A DNA stretch of 64,000 nucleotides, from contig MU394155.1 of assembly GCA_022578605.1 (NCBI GenBank), forward strand, positions 26,324 to 90,323. Reading direction: 5' to 3'. The position numbers and the translations under genes were made by a program. Source of the DNA: Camillea tinctor. Taxonomy: Eukaryota > Ascomycota > Sordariomycetes > Xylariales > Xylariaceae. This document shows, piece by piece, positions 35,258 to 45,600 of this stretch (position 1 is the stretch's first letter; each line of letters begins with the position of its first letter). The notes under the pieces are model-generated. The model had not been told where the DNA came from. It worked only from the letters and a program-made list of their open reading frames with translations, and did not search any database.

Positions 35258-38169
35258 ATGGCCAGAACAAGACGCGGAAGAGGCGGGCGTGCTCCTGCTC
35301 AAACTTCAAGGATGCACCACCGGGAGCATGACCCCGAGATAGTCCTTGCCCAGAAGAAAGCAGAGAGACGTCAGCGAATCGAAGCTGACCGCCGGCGGAC
35401 CGAGGCTAAATGGCGACCCAAGATCCCAGAAGTTCGCAAGTTGAACTTCGAGAGCTTCAAGAACCGCTTTCATGACATTGAGGAGAAAGACTATGCTATC
35501 GAAGTTCTTGTACGTAATTCCCAATTCCTATCGGACCCTATTGAGTTAATACTGATCAATGATTATTGTAATAGATGGGAGGAGGTAGTCTTCAGGCTCA
35601 GATACGCCGTGAACAGGCTGCCCGACGCAAAGAGGACCTTGCACGAATCCGTGCGAGCTACCTTCTGGGCTACGGAGCCCATGCCCACCGTCGGGTTCCT
35701 CAACCCAAGAGGGACGCCGAGGAGAGGGCTAGGCGAGAGAAGCGAGCAGAGCTCAACACCCAAACCAACGATGCTGAGATCCATCGTATCCGTATCCAGT
35801 CGCAGCCTGTGCTCGGGCACCTGACGTCCCTGCTCAATGATACTGAGCTGAGATCAACTCCGCGTACGTTCGTGAGGCCTTTCAAGGCGTTGGTATATTT
35901 CCAACCTAAGATGAAGGAGATCCTTAATACCCTCGAGGAGAAGTGGGGCGACGTCGAGGACCTGGACGAGTCTGAGTCGGCCAAAGTCCCTGAGACTCCC
36001 GAGGAAGTAGAGATCATTGACAAAGAAGCTGCTCAGGAGAAGGGAACCGAGTCTACCTCCGAAGGCGAGGCCGAGGGTGAGGCCGAAGGTGAGGGTGAGG
36101 GTGAGGGAGCTGATGACGATGATAACGAGTCCATCATTTCCGTCGACTCTAACGCTGAGGATTTAGACGGTATCATGGATAGCGCCGAAGCTCTCCGCGA
36201 TATGCGTTGCTATGTCGACTTTGTCGATAGAGAGATCATACCTCTTTACCAAAGGTACGACGGGACCGAGGCGACCAGAGTCAAGTTCGACGACTTGTGG
36301 TCCCTCTTCCGTCCGGGCGATCTGATCTACATGCCATCGGCGGGTGAGACCGCCGGCCGGTATCACGAAGTCTGGCGTGTCTACCGTACTGAGCTTCCCG
36401 AAGTGGAGGCAGCCTACCCCTCGTCTGGCGGCTGGGAGTTCTTCGCCGCAGACGACTTGCAGCAGGACAACAAGAAAGCGAAGTTCAATATCTTCGCCTA
36501 CTACATTGACCATGACGGGAACAACTTCGGTGCCGTCCGCCACACCTTCGAGATCGAGTCGTTCGTCGGGGAGAGGCTCATCGAGTCCCTCGACGTCTTT
36601 CCCATCCGCTACCGCCACGACCACCAGCAGCTGCTGGAGTCCCTCAAGGAGCAGGGGCGCGGATTCCAGAAGTTCCTCAGCGACCGACACCAGTCCTACA
36701 ACGCCTGGACCTTGACCCGGAACCCGCCCTTCGACACCACCGAGGCCAAGGACGAGGTGCTGCGGGACGAGAGTGGCGAGATGATGCGGCATCCCGAGTT
36801 CGTCGAGAGCGATGTCATTGTGGACCTCGCGGAAGCATACCAGAAGAATCCAGACTGGCGACCCAACTTCCACCAGTTGACGCCGTCCAAGTCGATCCGG
36901 TGCGAGGTGGAGGACGACGATATGAAGATCCAGCAGTGGTTCGACGGGTCGCGGCAGTCGCTCGCGTACGCGCAGTGCGAAATCGTGCAGAAGGCCGACG
37001 GGGTGGAGATGTGGCAGCGGCGGGAGAACCTGAAGGCGGACGCGTTCCTGCGGCAGCGCACCAAGGGCACGCGCATATACGAGGTGAAGCCGCAGGTGCT
37101 GCAGCTGCGCGACGAGGACCTCGTGCTGCTGCCGAAGCGCATGTTCGCGTACGCGCTGCGCGAGCGCCGCTTCATCCCCGTCAACACCAACTTCCTCAAG
37201 CCCATCCGCCGCCAGCCCGGCGTCTTCGAGAACCTCAAGATCCTCAAGGACTACAAGGACATCGTCCGCGGCCTCGTCGCCTCCCACTTCCAGAAGAAGA
37301 GCCTCGAGCGCCGCTACGTCGACATGTCCACCGAGGGCCCCAGCCAGGATCTGATCCAGAACAAGGGCCGTGGCCTCGTCGTGCTCCTGCACGGTGTGCC
37401 TGGCGTGGGTAAGACCGCCACTGCCGAAGCGGTGGCCATGGAGTACCGCAAGCCCCTATTCGTGATCACCTGCGGCGACCTGGGGCTGACCCCCTCAGCG
37501 GTCGAGTCCTCGCTCAGCAACGTCTTCCGGCTAGCGCACCTGTGGGACTGCGTGCTGCTGCTCGACGAAGCGGACGTGTTCCTCTCGCAGCGGTCGAAGC
37601 TGGACATGAAGCGCAACGCGCTGGTGTCGGTGTTCCTGCGGGTGCTCGAGTACTACAACGGGCTGCTGTTCCTGACGACCAACCGGGTGGGCACGATCGA
37701 CGAGGCGTTCAAGTCGCGGATCCACATGTCGCTCTACTACCCGCCGCTGGACAAGACGCAGACGCGCGACATCTTCCGGCTGAACATCGCCAAGCTGCGC
37801 GAGATCGAGCAGCAGCGCTGCGAGATGACGGGCGAGCCGCCGCTCGTCATCCGCGACCAGGACATCGTCGACTTCGCCGCGCGCCACTACGACGAGAACG
37901 CCCGCCTCACCGGCTGCTGGAACGGCCGCCAGATCCGCAACGCGTTCCAGATCGCGTCCAGCTTGGCGCACCACCACTACGCCCAGGAGGTGGAGGCTGC
38001 GCGCAGTCGTGGCCAGCAGGGCCCCGCGGCGCCGGTGCTCGATCGCGGGCTGTTCGAGAAGGTGCAGATGTCGACGCTGAGCTTCGATCGGCATATGAAG
38101 GAGTCGAAGGGGTTCGATGCGGATTTGCCGCTGCGGAGCACCTTTTACGAGGAGAACCACTTCGAGTAG
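35258..38169 (+). CDS. AAA+ ATPase with long N-terminal regulatory region
   Basis: Two exons, 35258-35509 and 35575-38169, give 948 residues. The donor is GTACGT and the acceptor AATAG. The N-terminus is basic (RTRRGRGGR), then charged and helical. An acidic stretch rich in EGEAEGEGEG lies near 240-260. The middle region (about 290-640) matches the DUF7025-type domain found before AAA modules in fungi. The ATPase has Walker A GVPGVGKTATAEAV near 690, Walker B VLLLDEADVF near 743, sensor 1 FLTTNRVGTIDEAF, and an Arg-finger-like SRIHMSLYYPPLD. The family is expanded in filamentous fungi and its targets are mostly unknown. The 36.3-38.1 kb part is much more GC-rich than surrounding DNA, giving many shadow ORFs on the other strand. 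Confidence 0.9.
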
Positions 38170-38495
38170 GGTGTTGGTTTTGAGTATGGGGTTAGTGAAC
38201 GCAATTTTCCCTTTGGATCTCGATGTCATATAGGTTCGGGGTATAAGTTCGGTATATTGGGTAGAACAAATAAATGAAGCAAGCGAGAATGGTTCTTCCC
38301 CTATATTCTGTTTGCTCTTATGCGTCTTCTGTCGTGGTATATGCAGAAATTGCTTGTTAAACTGTGATCACCTTCCTCACCTAGTGTACATTATAAGGGG
38401 CAAATATCTAGCGTCTCTCATTACTATACGACTATAATACACGCTGTGTATGCTCGCCAGTTGGTCCCCTCGCCCCCTAATACTACCACGTCTTT
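38170..38495. other. Convergent intergenic region
   Basis: 3' regions of the AAA+ gene and the small reverse-strand gene; nothing else seen. Confidence 0.5.
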
Positions 38496-38828
38496 CTACT
38501 TACCATCCTTCTTGAAGGTATAACTATCATTCCGCGTGTAGTAGTAACCCGCCGTGGATCCGGGATTCTTCCCTACCGCCTCCCACTCTCTGGGGTTCAT
38601 GCTCCAGTTGCGCATGGGATCCTCCCCGGCGGAGATGTTAGTCTCCCTTAGATAGTTGACGGTGTCGTCGCGGTTGGTGGCCGACGAGGGGTGGCGTAGA
38701 TGGCGGGGCTCAACGTCCTTGTTGGGGTCCTTCCGGTAGAAGCCCCGGGGCACGGTGTCTCCGAAGTTAGGAAGTCCTTCGACCGTGACCTTGTCCTTGC
38801 CTTTGTCCTTATCAGGCCCGCTCGACAT
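38496..38828 (-). CDS. Small hydrophilic protein of unknown function
   Basis: 110 residues from ATG at 38828 (MSSGPDKDKGKDKV). A longer reading begins at 38924 (142 residues) but its first 32 codons look like leader. It contains GLPNFGDTVPRGFYRKDPNK, a central NYLRETNISAGEDPMRNWSM and an aromatic end (GYYYTRNDSYTFKKDGK). There is no signal peptide, membrane helix or cysteine. Codon usage is protein-like and the GC content is higher than in the flanks. I do not recognise the family. Confidence 0.6.
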   Translation of the reverse strand: MSSGPDKDKGKDKVTVEGLPNFGDTVPRGFYRKDPNKDVEPRHLRHPSSATNRDDTVNYLRETNISAGEDPMRNWSMNPREWEAVGKNPGSTAGYYYTRNDSYTFKKDGK

Positions 38829-39462
38829 GTTTACTTTCAAGTACTTAGATGAGGCCTCGAATAGTGTCGGTACCAGTCTTTGCGATGGTTGTCCAATAGC
38901 TTCTGAGAGTAAAAACTGGTCCATCGATGCTCCGTGATAGACGTCCCTTTATAAGAAGGCAATGCATGTCGTGTTTTCGAGGCTTTACTCATGGCTGAAC
39001 CCCTCTGACTACCTAAAACACCAAGTTTATTTGATTCATTACTGAATAAATATGAATTGCGACTCTAAAGCATGCAGTAGTGAATATTCATACCAAAAGC
39101 ATCCTTTGCCCACCAGTAACACGAAAGGTTGTTCCAGAATGTCCTAGATATGGAGCCACCTCAAGCATGATTCAAAGGGAAGCCCCGTAAAGACCCCTAA
39201 TCGCAGTCTGCACGGAATGTAAAGCTACAATAATGAAGTATGCGCCAATAACGTATCCAGAGGTTTCGATGCTCATTGTGAAATCGACTGAATGGTATCC
39301 CTGAATCAACTCGGACCGGCCCCTCGACAATTTCCCAAGTTGCAACACGGCCCACGCTTTGCTATGCATCCCTTTGTTTTTTATTATCATACACCCAAAT
39401 CATAACGCCGTAGTCGCAATGCCATATTTTTTTTATTAAACCCTACTGCTTTCCAGGCCCTA
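38829..39462. other. Intergenic region
   Basis: Contains the leader of the small gene and the 3' side of the RING-CH gene. The 72-codon ORF at 39172-39390 has no features of a gene. Confidence 0.5.
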
Positions 39463-40783
39463 TCAATCGCGCAAATTCCGTCTGTCCGAGTTCTTGATCT
39501 TCCTATAGGGGCGATTCATGATTTTCCTATACTTCACGTATAGGAAAAATACGTCCTTCAAGACAACGAAGAGGCACCCACCAATCAAGCTTCGGCCCCA
39601 TCGCTCTTGAAGCAAGCCCGTATTTGGGCCAGAAGCAGGCCGGGTAACAAGCCGAGATGGTAACAAGGTCCGCAGCAGCTCGCCTGCACCATAACAAACA
39701 CCGGGCCACAGAAGAGCCCCGGTGATGAAGTTCAACGGTGAATCCATATGCCTGCCCCGCGCCACATCACCGGCCATGTCTACATCGACGGCCCCTATTT
39801 GGATATCTATCTCGAAGTCTAAAATTCCACCCTGATTCTCCTCGGGTTCAGGGGGAGGGGGTTCATTCAAGTTGAAGTTTGGCTGTTCACCATCCCCTCT
39901 AAAAGCCGAAGATATCCAGAAGCGCTCGAGTCTGGTAGAAAGCATCCAATGCGTGTGGAAGTAAGCCGCTCGTATAACTGGATAAAGAGCCGCAACACGT
40001 CCGGGGCTCGGGGGCCAAGACAGGAATTCGGTCGTGGAGTCGAGAAGCGTTGCGTACTAGACATGAGGGAAGAATCAGTGCACCACGAACCCGGCATTAT
40101 CAGATCGCGCGTTAGGGTAGACAACTTACAACAAGCGAGGCTGGAACCGTGACCATCTCTCCAAGACTCACCCGATTCAGGATCAGAGCGGGGGCAATAA
40201 ATGGCAAAAGGCATATATTAGTATAGTTAATGGCATGCGACGTCTTCTCTCGTGAGAAGATATGCTGGCGCAAGAATTGTCCGACGGTAAGATCCTCGGA
40301 TTGGAACAAGAAGGCTATAGTGGCATCGGTGCCGGCAAACCAATCCAGGGCCTGGATGCCATAGACAGAGCTGCTGACCAAGGCGCCGGATGCGAGGAAC
40401 CCCAGGAGAATTTTAGGAGACAGCCTCGCAAATTTGCGGATCAGAAAGCTATTCAGCTGGACGGCGGGATCCCATCGCTCGGTAACGGTTATCTTTGATT
40501 TGCAGACAGGGCACTTGACTTCCTTGGACTGGGCCTCGAGGTCTGCGACCCAGGCGAGGAGACATTCCTGATGCCCCTCCAAGGAACAGGAACAAGGGGT
40601 AGCCCAATCAGACGGCAGAGTGGCCTCGGGCTCGTCGACAAGGCAGACGAAACACCGACGGGTATCGGGAGGAGGATCGGAGGACAAAGGGGAGCGGTTG
40701 CGATGGTCGGGGATCTGGGGAGAAGCAGCTGGTTCGTCGCTGGAGGTGGAGTGTGCGGACGGCGACGATGGTGAGGAGGCCAT
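39463..40783 (-). CDS. RING-CH (MARCH-like) membrane ubiquitin ligase
   Basis: Two exons on the reverse strand, 40783-40130 and 40056-39463, give 415 residues. The donor is GTAAGT and the acceptor TCTAG. A Ser/Pro-rich start leads to a C4HC3 RING-CH finger: Cys44, Cys47, Cys64, Cys66, His71, Cys74, Cys91, Cys94. Hydrophobic segments follow (ILLGFLASGALVSSSVYG, NICLLPFIAPALIL, and later ones in FITGALLWPGVCYG and LIGGCLFVVLKDVFFLYV), so this is probably an E3 ligase in an internal membrane. The longer ORF start at 40942 is rejected because its TYTYTYT-type leader comes from a repeat in the 5' region. Confidence 0.87.
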
Positions 40784-41535
40784 GATGATAAAGGGCGGTG
40801 TGGGCGTGATGGTAGGCGGCGAGACGAAGAATGCGAAATACAAATAAAGCAGATATCTATCCAACCTTGGGTGAAGAAACGAAGACGGCGGGGTATAGGT
40901 ATAAGTATAGGTATAGGCAGTGTGGGTTGGCAGATGGATCACGAGGTAGGCAAGGAGCCTATAATGGACAAGATACTAATAATATTGAGTTAAAAGTGTA
41001 GATTTAGGCCATTGTCCTGGAATTGAAATGTGGTAAATGGGATGGTAAGAAAACCGTGGTCCGAGCAAAGCGTGTCGGCGCAAAAAGCCGTGATGCCTTT
41101 GTTGTTTATGGAGAAGATCAAAAAGTGCGACGCTCGTTTTTGGTTTTTGGGTTTTGGTGGAGAGTGTTCTGACGTTTTTGGCTGGTTCTGGGGAATGAGA
41201 TCATTAAGGCTTAGGCCCTGTAGATCTACTGTAAGGTTCTACCTAGGTAGGTAGTGTCCCTCTTGTAGCGTGGCGTATGTTGCGTGGCTACGAACTTATC
41301 TCTGTGCATACCTAGGTACAGCGCACTTACCCTATACTACAAGCCTATGTTAGGTAAAGATAGATATGGTTTCATAGCAGCGCTCCTTCTGAATCCTCAG
41401 GTGTAAGCTTTATTCCCATACACGAGGAATAATAAGGTTACCTAGCTCCGGGTACACTACAGTAAGTTTATGCATGACCTGCTTACCTACTATGCACCTA
41501 CATAAACCTTACCTAGGTAGAGCACTAATACGTAC

Positions 41536-41541
41536 TTCTCT

Positions 41542-41576
<35 letters not shown>

Positions 41577-41578
41577 TC
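41536..41578. repeat. TCTCAC microsatellite
   Basis: About five tandem CTCTCA units inside a TC-rich run. Confidence 0.8.
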
Positions 41579-41606
41579 TATACCTAATCCAGCACTTATA
41601 TCCATC

Positions 41607-41679
41607 ATCTTCTTCTTCTTCTTCTTCTTCTTCTTCTTCTTCTTCTTCTTCTTCTTCTTCTTCTTCTTCTTCTTCTTCT
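41607..41679. repeat. (TTC)n microsatellite
   Basis: About 24 uninterrupted TTC units, in the intergenic space upstream of the 42452 gene. It is likely polymorphic in length. Confidence 0.9.
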
Positions 41680-42451
41680 CCAATCCCAACACCACTCAGA
41701 GACTATTACGTTTATTATATGAAACTACATACTACTACCTAGATGTAGATTGATCTAGACATTCCAGGCATCCATATTCTCCTTCCCCGCGCCTCTTAGC
41801 TCGGTCCCCGAGTAGTTAAGTTAACCAGGGCCACTCGATTTCACCCCCTGTTCCCGAAGCTGAACCTCTTCCATTTTTAAACTGGAGTTAACCAAGTCAA
41901 GCCAATGCATTGCCTTCAGCTCCCGTATTCATTATTACCTATACGGATAGTTATTGCGATGTCAGATCAACGGTAGCATCGGTATTCTTTCAAGAAACCC
42001 CAAGAAACTTATAATACAACATCGGCAAATATCATCTACCATGACGTCGATCGTCGATCGTCCTTACAACCAATCTGCTCAACTCTATAGGGTGGTATTG
42101 CTAACTCCATAGTCATCGGGACTTCGATGTATAACAGGTATAGGTTATAACTCCGTATAAAAAAAAACAAGAATCCAGACACCTGTGTGGGCTCCTGACC
42201 CTGGCCTGAATCGAGACAAGTTACTGGGATCAATTCATCGCGCTACAGCGCAAGCAACGTAAGACGCGCAGAATCGTGGCACGGCGTATATATACATATC
42301 TAGCATGATTGCCAAGCGGTAAGAATACGATTCAAGTTTTTCTTTTCTTTCTTCTTTCTTTTTTTCTCTTTTTATTACAACCTTTCCCCTCTTCTTTACA
42401 ACTAACCCCCCTTCTTCGTCTCTTCTCTATAGCCCCAGCTACGCATAGGAT

Positions 42452-43159
42452 ATGACCCGACCCCGTATACCTTCAGCCAGCGCAGTGGCCGTAGCTTTCT
42501 TCCGTGCCCTTGCTTTAGTGGCATCGGTGGTTTTGTTCGCCAACGCCTTGTACGAAGGCATTATCTGGGGTTCCAATGGCAAGATTTATGCCCTTTCCCT
42601 CACTGTGGTAGGTTGTCTTTCTTCTCCTAGATTGTATCAGATATGTATAACCTATATATATATATATATATATTAGTATATATACCTAGGTTATGTATAT
42701 ATCATCGGCAACTTCGAAATAACCCTTACTCACTATAAAAGCACAGTCCCTCCTAGCCGTTATCCTCGACAGCTTCGAGATCTCCGCCCTCATCGACACC
42801 ACCTGGACCATCCCTCAGGTCCCCTTGATATACCTGATCTGTGCTGATCTCTGTGTGCTCTGCCTCGCTGGTCTTTCTATCATTTTTATATTCTCGAGTG
42901 ATTGGTATCGAGGGGGTTCCTCTGGAGCCTCTTGGCCTTGGACATCGTCCGACGACCTGTCTTTAGGTGTTACATACTTTATATGGTATGTGGCTGTGAC
43001 TTGCGTGATATTGCTTGGACCTGGGCTTAAACGCATCGTGTTAGTGCCTATAGATTTGCCCTTCTCGTCTGGGATGGTACCGATTATTTCATGTCAAGAC
43101 GTCGTAGACGCGCAGGTGCCGGTACACCGCCACCGGTGAGCCAACAAATGAGCCCCTAG
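42452..43159 (+). CDS. Small four-helix membrane protein
   Basis: Three-exon model: 42452-42607, 42747-42985 and 43045-43159, giving 169 residues. Intron 1 (GTAGGT to CACAG) contains a TA repeat. Intron 2 starts GTATGT and ends TTAG. Hydrophobic segments are AVAFFRALALVASVVLFANAL, YALSLTVSLLAVILDSFEIS, LIYLICADLCVLCLAGLSIIFIF and CAYRFALLVWDGTDYF, followed by an RRRRR cluster, as in small MARVEL-like membrane proteins of fungi. Without splicing intron 2 the ORF runs to 43139 and ends in a less protein-like tail; intron 2 lacks a clear branch point, so that part is less certain. I do not recognise a named family. Confidence 0.68.
42653..42674 (+). repeat. (TA)n repeat inside intron 1
   Basis: About ten TA units within the first intron of the small membrane-protein gene. 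Confidence 0.8.
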
Positions 43160-43318
43160 ATATACCGCCAACAAGTATGCCGAGCATATCAATCTTCCGG
43201 TTCAGCATTAGACAAAGTCTCTCTGAAGCTACCTGTCTCCGGGTAGCCATTAATGGGCTGTCCCTGGTATTCATACCACACCCACGTTCATGCCCACACA
43301 GCTATCAGTGTGCCCCCC

Positions 43319-44422
43319 TTACGGAGGCCGTATGTGTTGTTGCGGATTAGCCGGACACGCCGTTCCAACGCAACATGTGATGCTGTAGTCACAGACCTGG
43401 GGAGCATTTACAGTAGCCAGATCGTCGTGCGGAAGTGTGTACGCCATAGGCTGGCAGTCTTTGAAGAAATCATCGACACCCGGTACCATACCGTCTCGAT
43501 GTGGGTTGATACAAGTCTTTTTATTCAGACGGTATTTGTGCTGTGGGATTACTAGTCAGTATCCAATCGGATTAAAGCACTGTTGATAGAGAGAGAATAT
43601 CTGACCGGGCACATCTTGTGCAGATCCAAGTTGCAGCCCATTAGAACATTCCCTTGGCATCCACAAACTATAGGTACCGTAAACCCATCTCTTATAGTCT
43701 TGTTAGTTCAGACCGTGGGGGGCCGGCATTGGTGGGAGTAACGCACACATAACTAATATCGAATACTAGAGTCGCACTCTGATTCTCGTTCTTATCCACC
43801 ACCAAGCCTGGGGCGCTCTGAACCACGAACGACCCCTCGATCAAAGAAACCCGGTCAGTGATCGGATACGGCGTCTCTGCTATGGCGACTCGACCTGCCC
43901 ACTAGAAATACCCCAAGTCAGCAACGCGATATTGCAGCTCTGACTACCTAGGTACACTTCAAATAACCCTCTACTCTCATAACGATAGGAGGATCTCACA
44001 TGGATGGTGGGATATACACAAATGTCTAAGCATTTTTCTTACTATCTACTTACCCCTGTTGGTACTGCAAACATGGCCCTTTCCCCTACGCCTAGGGTAT
44101 GCAGCGGTCCAGTATTCTCTTTGATGGCCGTAGGAGCACCAACATTTTCACCATGCTGCGTCGAGATGGCTGCCGTATGAGAGTTGATCACTGTTACCGT
44201 ATAGTCCCTCTTACTAGGTATCTCATTGTTGGCTACCGCTCGGGCTCGGGGGGTTGGTGTAGTGAAATGGGAATATGCGGGATTGGAGTATGTTGGCATC
44301 GTAGGGTGAGAGTTGGTATGCGACGGAACAACTGTGACGCTGCTATATCCTGGCATTGCCAACGCCAGGGGAGCTATGAAGATCCCGAAGGCCACGCTGT
44401 ACAGGTGTCTAAGGTTCGCCAT
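43319..44422 (-). CDS. Secreted thaumatin-like cysteine-rich protein
   Basis: Four exons on the reverse strand: 44422-44054, 43901-43747, 43690-43606 and 43540-43319, giving 276 residues. A signal peptide covers about residues 1-22 (FGIFIAPLALA). A linker rich in Ser, Thr and Pro follows, then a dibasic Lys71-Arg72 site suited to Kex2 cleavage. The mature domain holds ten cysteines (184, 186, 194, 202, 213, 232, 253, 259, 260, 265), all in the last three exons. Motifs AVPTGWAGRVAI, LIEGSF, DISYVDGFTVPIVC, GCNLDLH and CCVGTACP recall the secreted fungal thaumatin-like group. Branch points such as AACTAAC and ACTGAC support the introns. It is probably extracellular; wall-binding or effector roles are possible but not shown. 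Confidence 0.85.
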
Positions 44423-45600
44423 TTTGTGCAGATATCATTTGTAGACGCCGTTGATACCCGTATAGAAACAAGCAAGGATGAAGGAACGTATTTAAACACA
44501 AGACGGTATACTATCCTGAATTAGCTTGAGTCTCAGTTGGAAGAGAACATTTGATGAAACCCCCTCAAATCTGAGGCGTATTATAGTTCATCAAGAGCAT
44601 GTCCTAGCGCCGATTCAAAGTCAGTTAGCGATAGCAGGTGTAATTAGAGATACTATTTGGCATCTCAAGTAGTTCCAGATCACCAGCAGCTTACTTGTGC
44701 TTATATCAAACAGCAAGTAAATATGGCGTGTTTATACCTAAAGTCATCCCAGTAACTTCAAATCCATCAACCATACAGACCCCTTAACCCCATGACACGG
44801 ATGCTTTTCAACGACTATGGTGCTGATACTAGGAAACAAGCTCTGCAGTGCATGAATAAGGTGTTCTCATAGAGACCACCTTTCTCCATATAAGGTCCTT
44901 ATATATATTGTGAAAATATACAGAGTATTATCTCAACATGGTAACATAATCACCAAACAGTGACCAATGCCAAGTTCCAATGATGTCGTAATCAATGGTA
45001 GAATATGATGGATAACAGTACAAATTATAGCAGCTTCTATAATCGGTAACCAAGAATCATGTTAGTGTTTCTTATAGGGAAAAGGGCTGACCGATGGTCT
45101 AGGAACTTAACTTAGTGAACTCTGACTTGACAAAGGGGGGCCGGCCATCTTAGCTACCATCCAACATATCCTAGGAGAGTCCCGCGGGTAGTATAACCGG
45201 GATCTGAAATTTTATGATCGTACTCGCGCCTCAGATAATACTAGGTATTTACTCGGGAATAGATCAATGAGATTTTTTCTAGTAACTTCGAAAACCCTAA
45301 GAGGGGTTAGCATTAGTAACTGATAAATATGACCATACAAAGTTCACTGGTTTATATTGAGAATTTTTCAAGACACGGTTAGGTTTCATATACGCTACTA
45401 CACTAATTCACGCGACATTACGATTTGCTCAGTTGTGGACAGACAAGCCAAGAAACCCGTTCAATTTATAATTTCCAATCCGTCCCTGCTCATACACTAG
45501 ACCAACATCATTATTCAGATTATACCCATGCACAGCGCTCTCTCTCTATAGAATTACACGAGATAACTACGATCGCAGCTTACCTTGTTCCGAGACCGGT
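44423..45600. other. Intergenic region
   Basis: Upstream of the thaumatin-like gene and downstream of the aminopeptidase. AT-rich; no gene. Confidence 0.5.

Larger units (their letters stand above)
40784..42451. other. Divergent intergenic region with microsatellites and palindromes
   Basis: 1.7 kb between the RING-CH gene (-) and a small membrane-protein gene (+). It contains three exact copies of TACCTAGGTA (41240, 41309, 41510), a TCTCAC repeat, a long TTC repeat and a pyrimidine tract just before the downstream gene. Confidence 0.65.

Noticed and set aside
36163..37392. 409-codon ORF on the reverse strand
   Set aside because: It is the shadow of the GC-rich AAA+ ATPase gene on the other strand; it has no domain and a Leu/Val/Glu/Asp composition typical of antisense reading.
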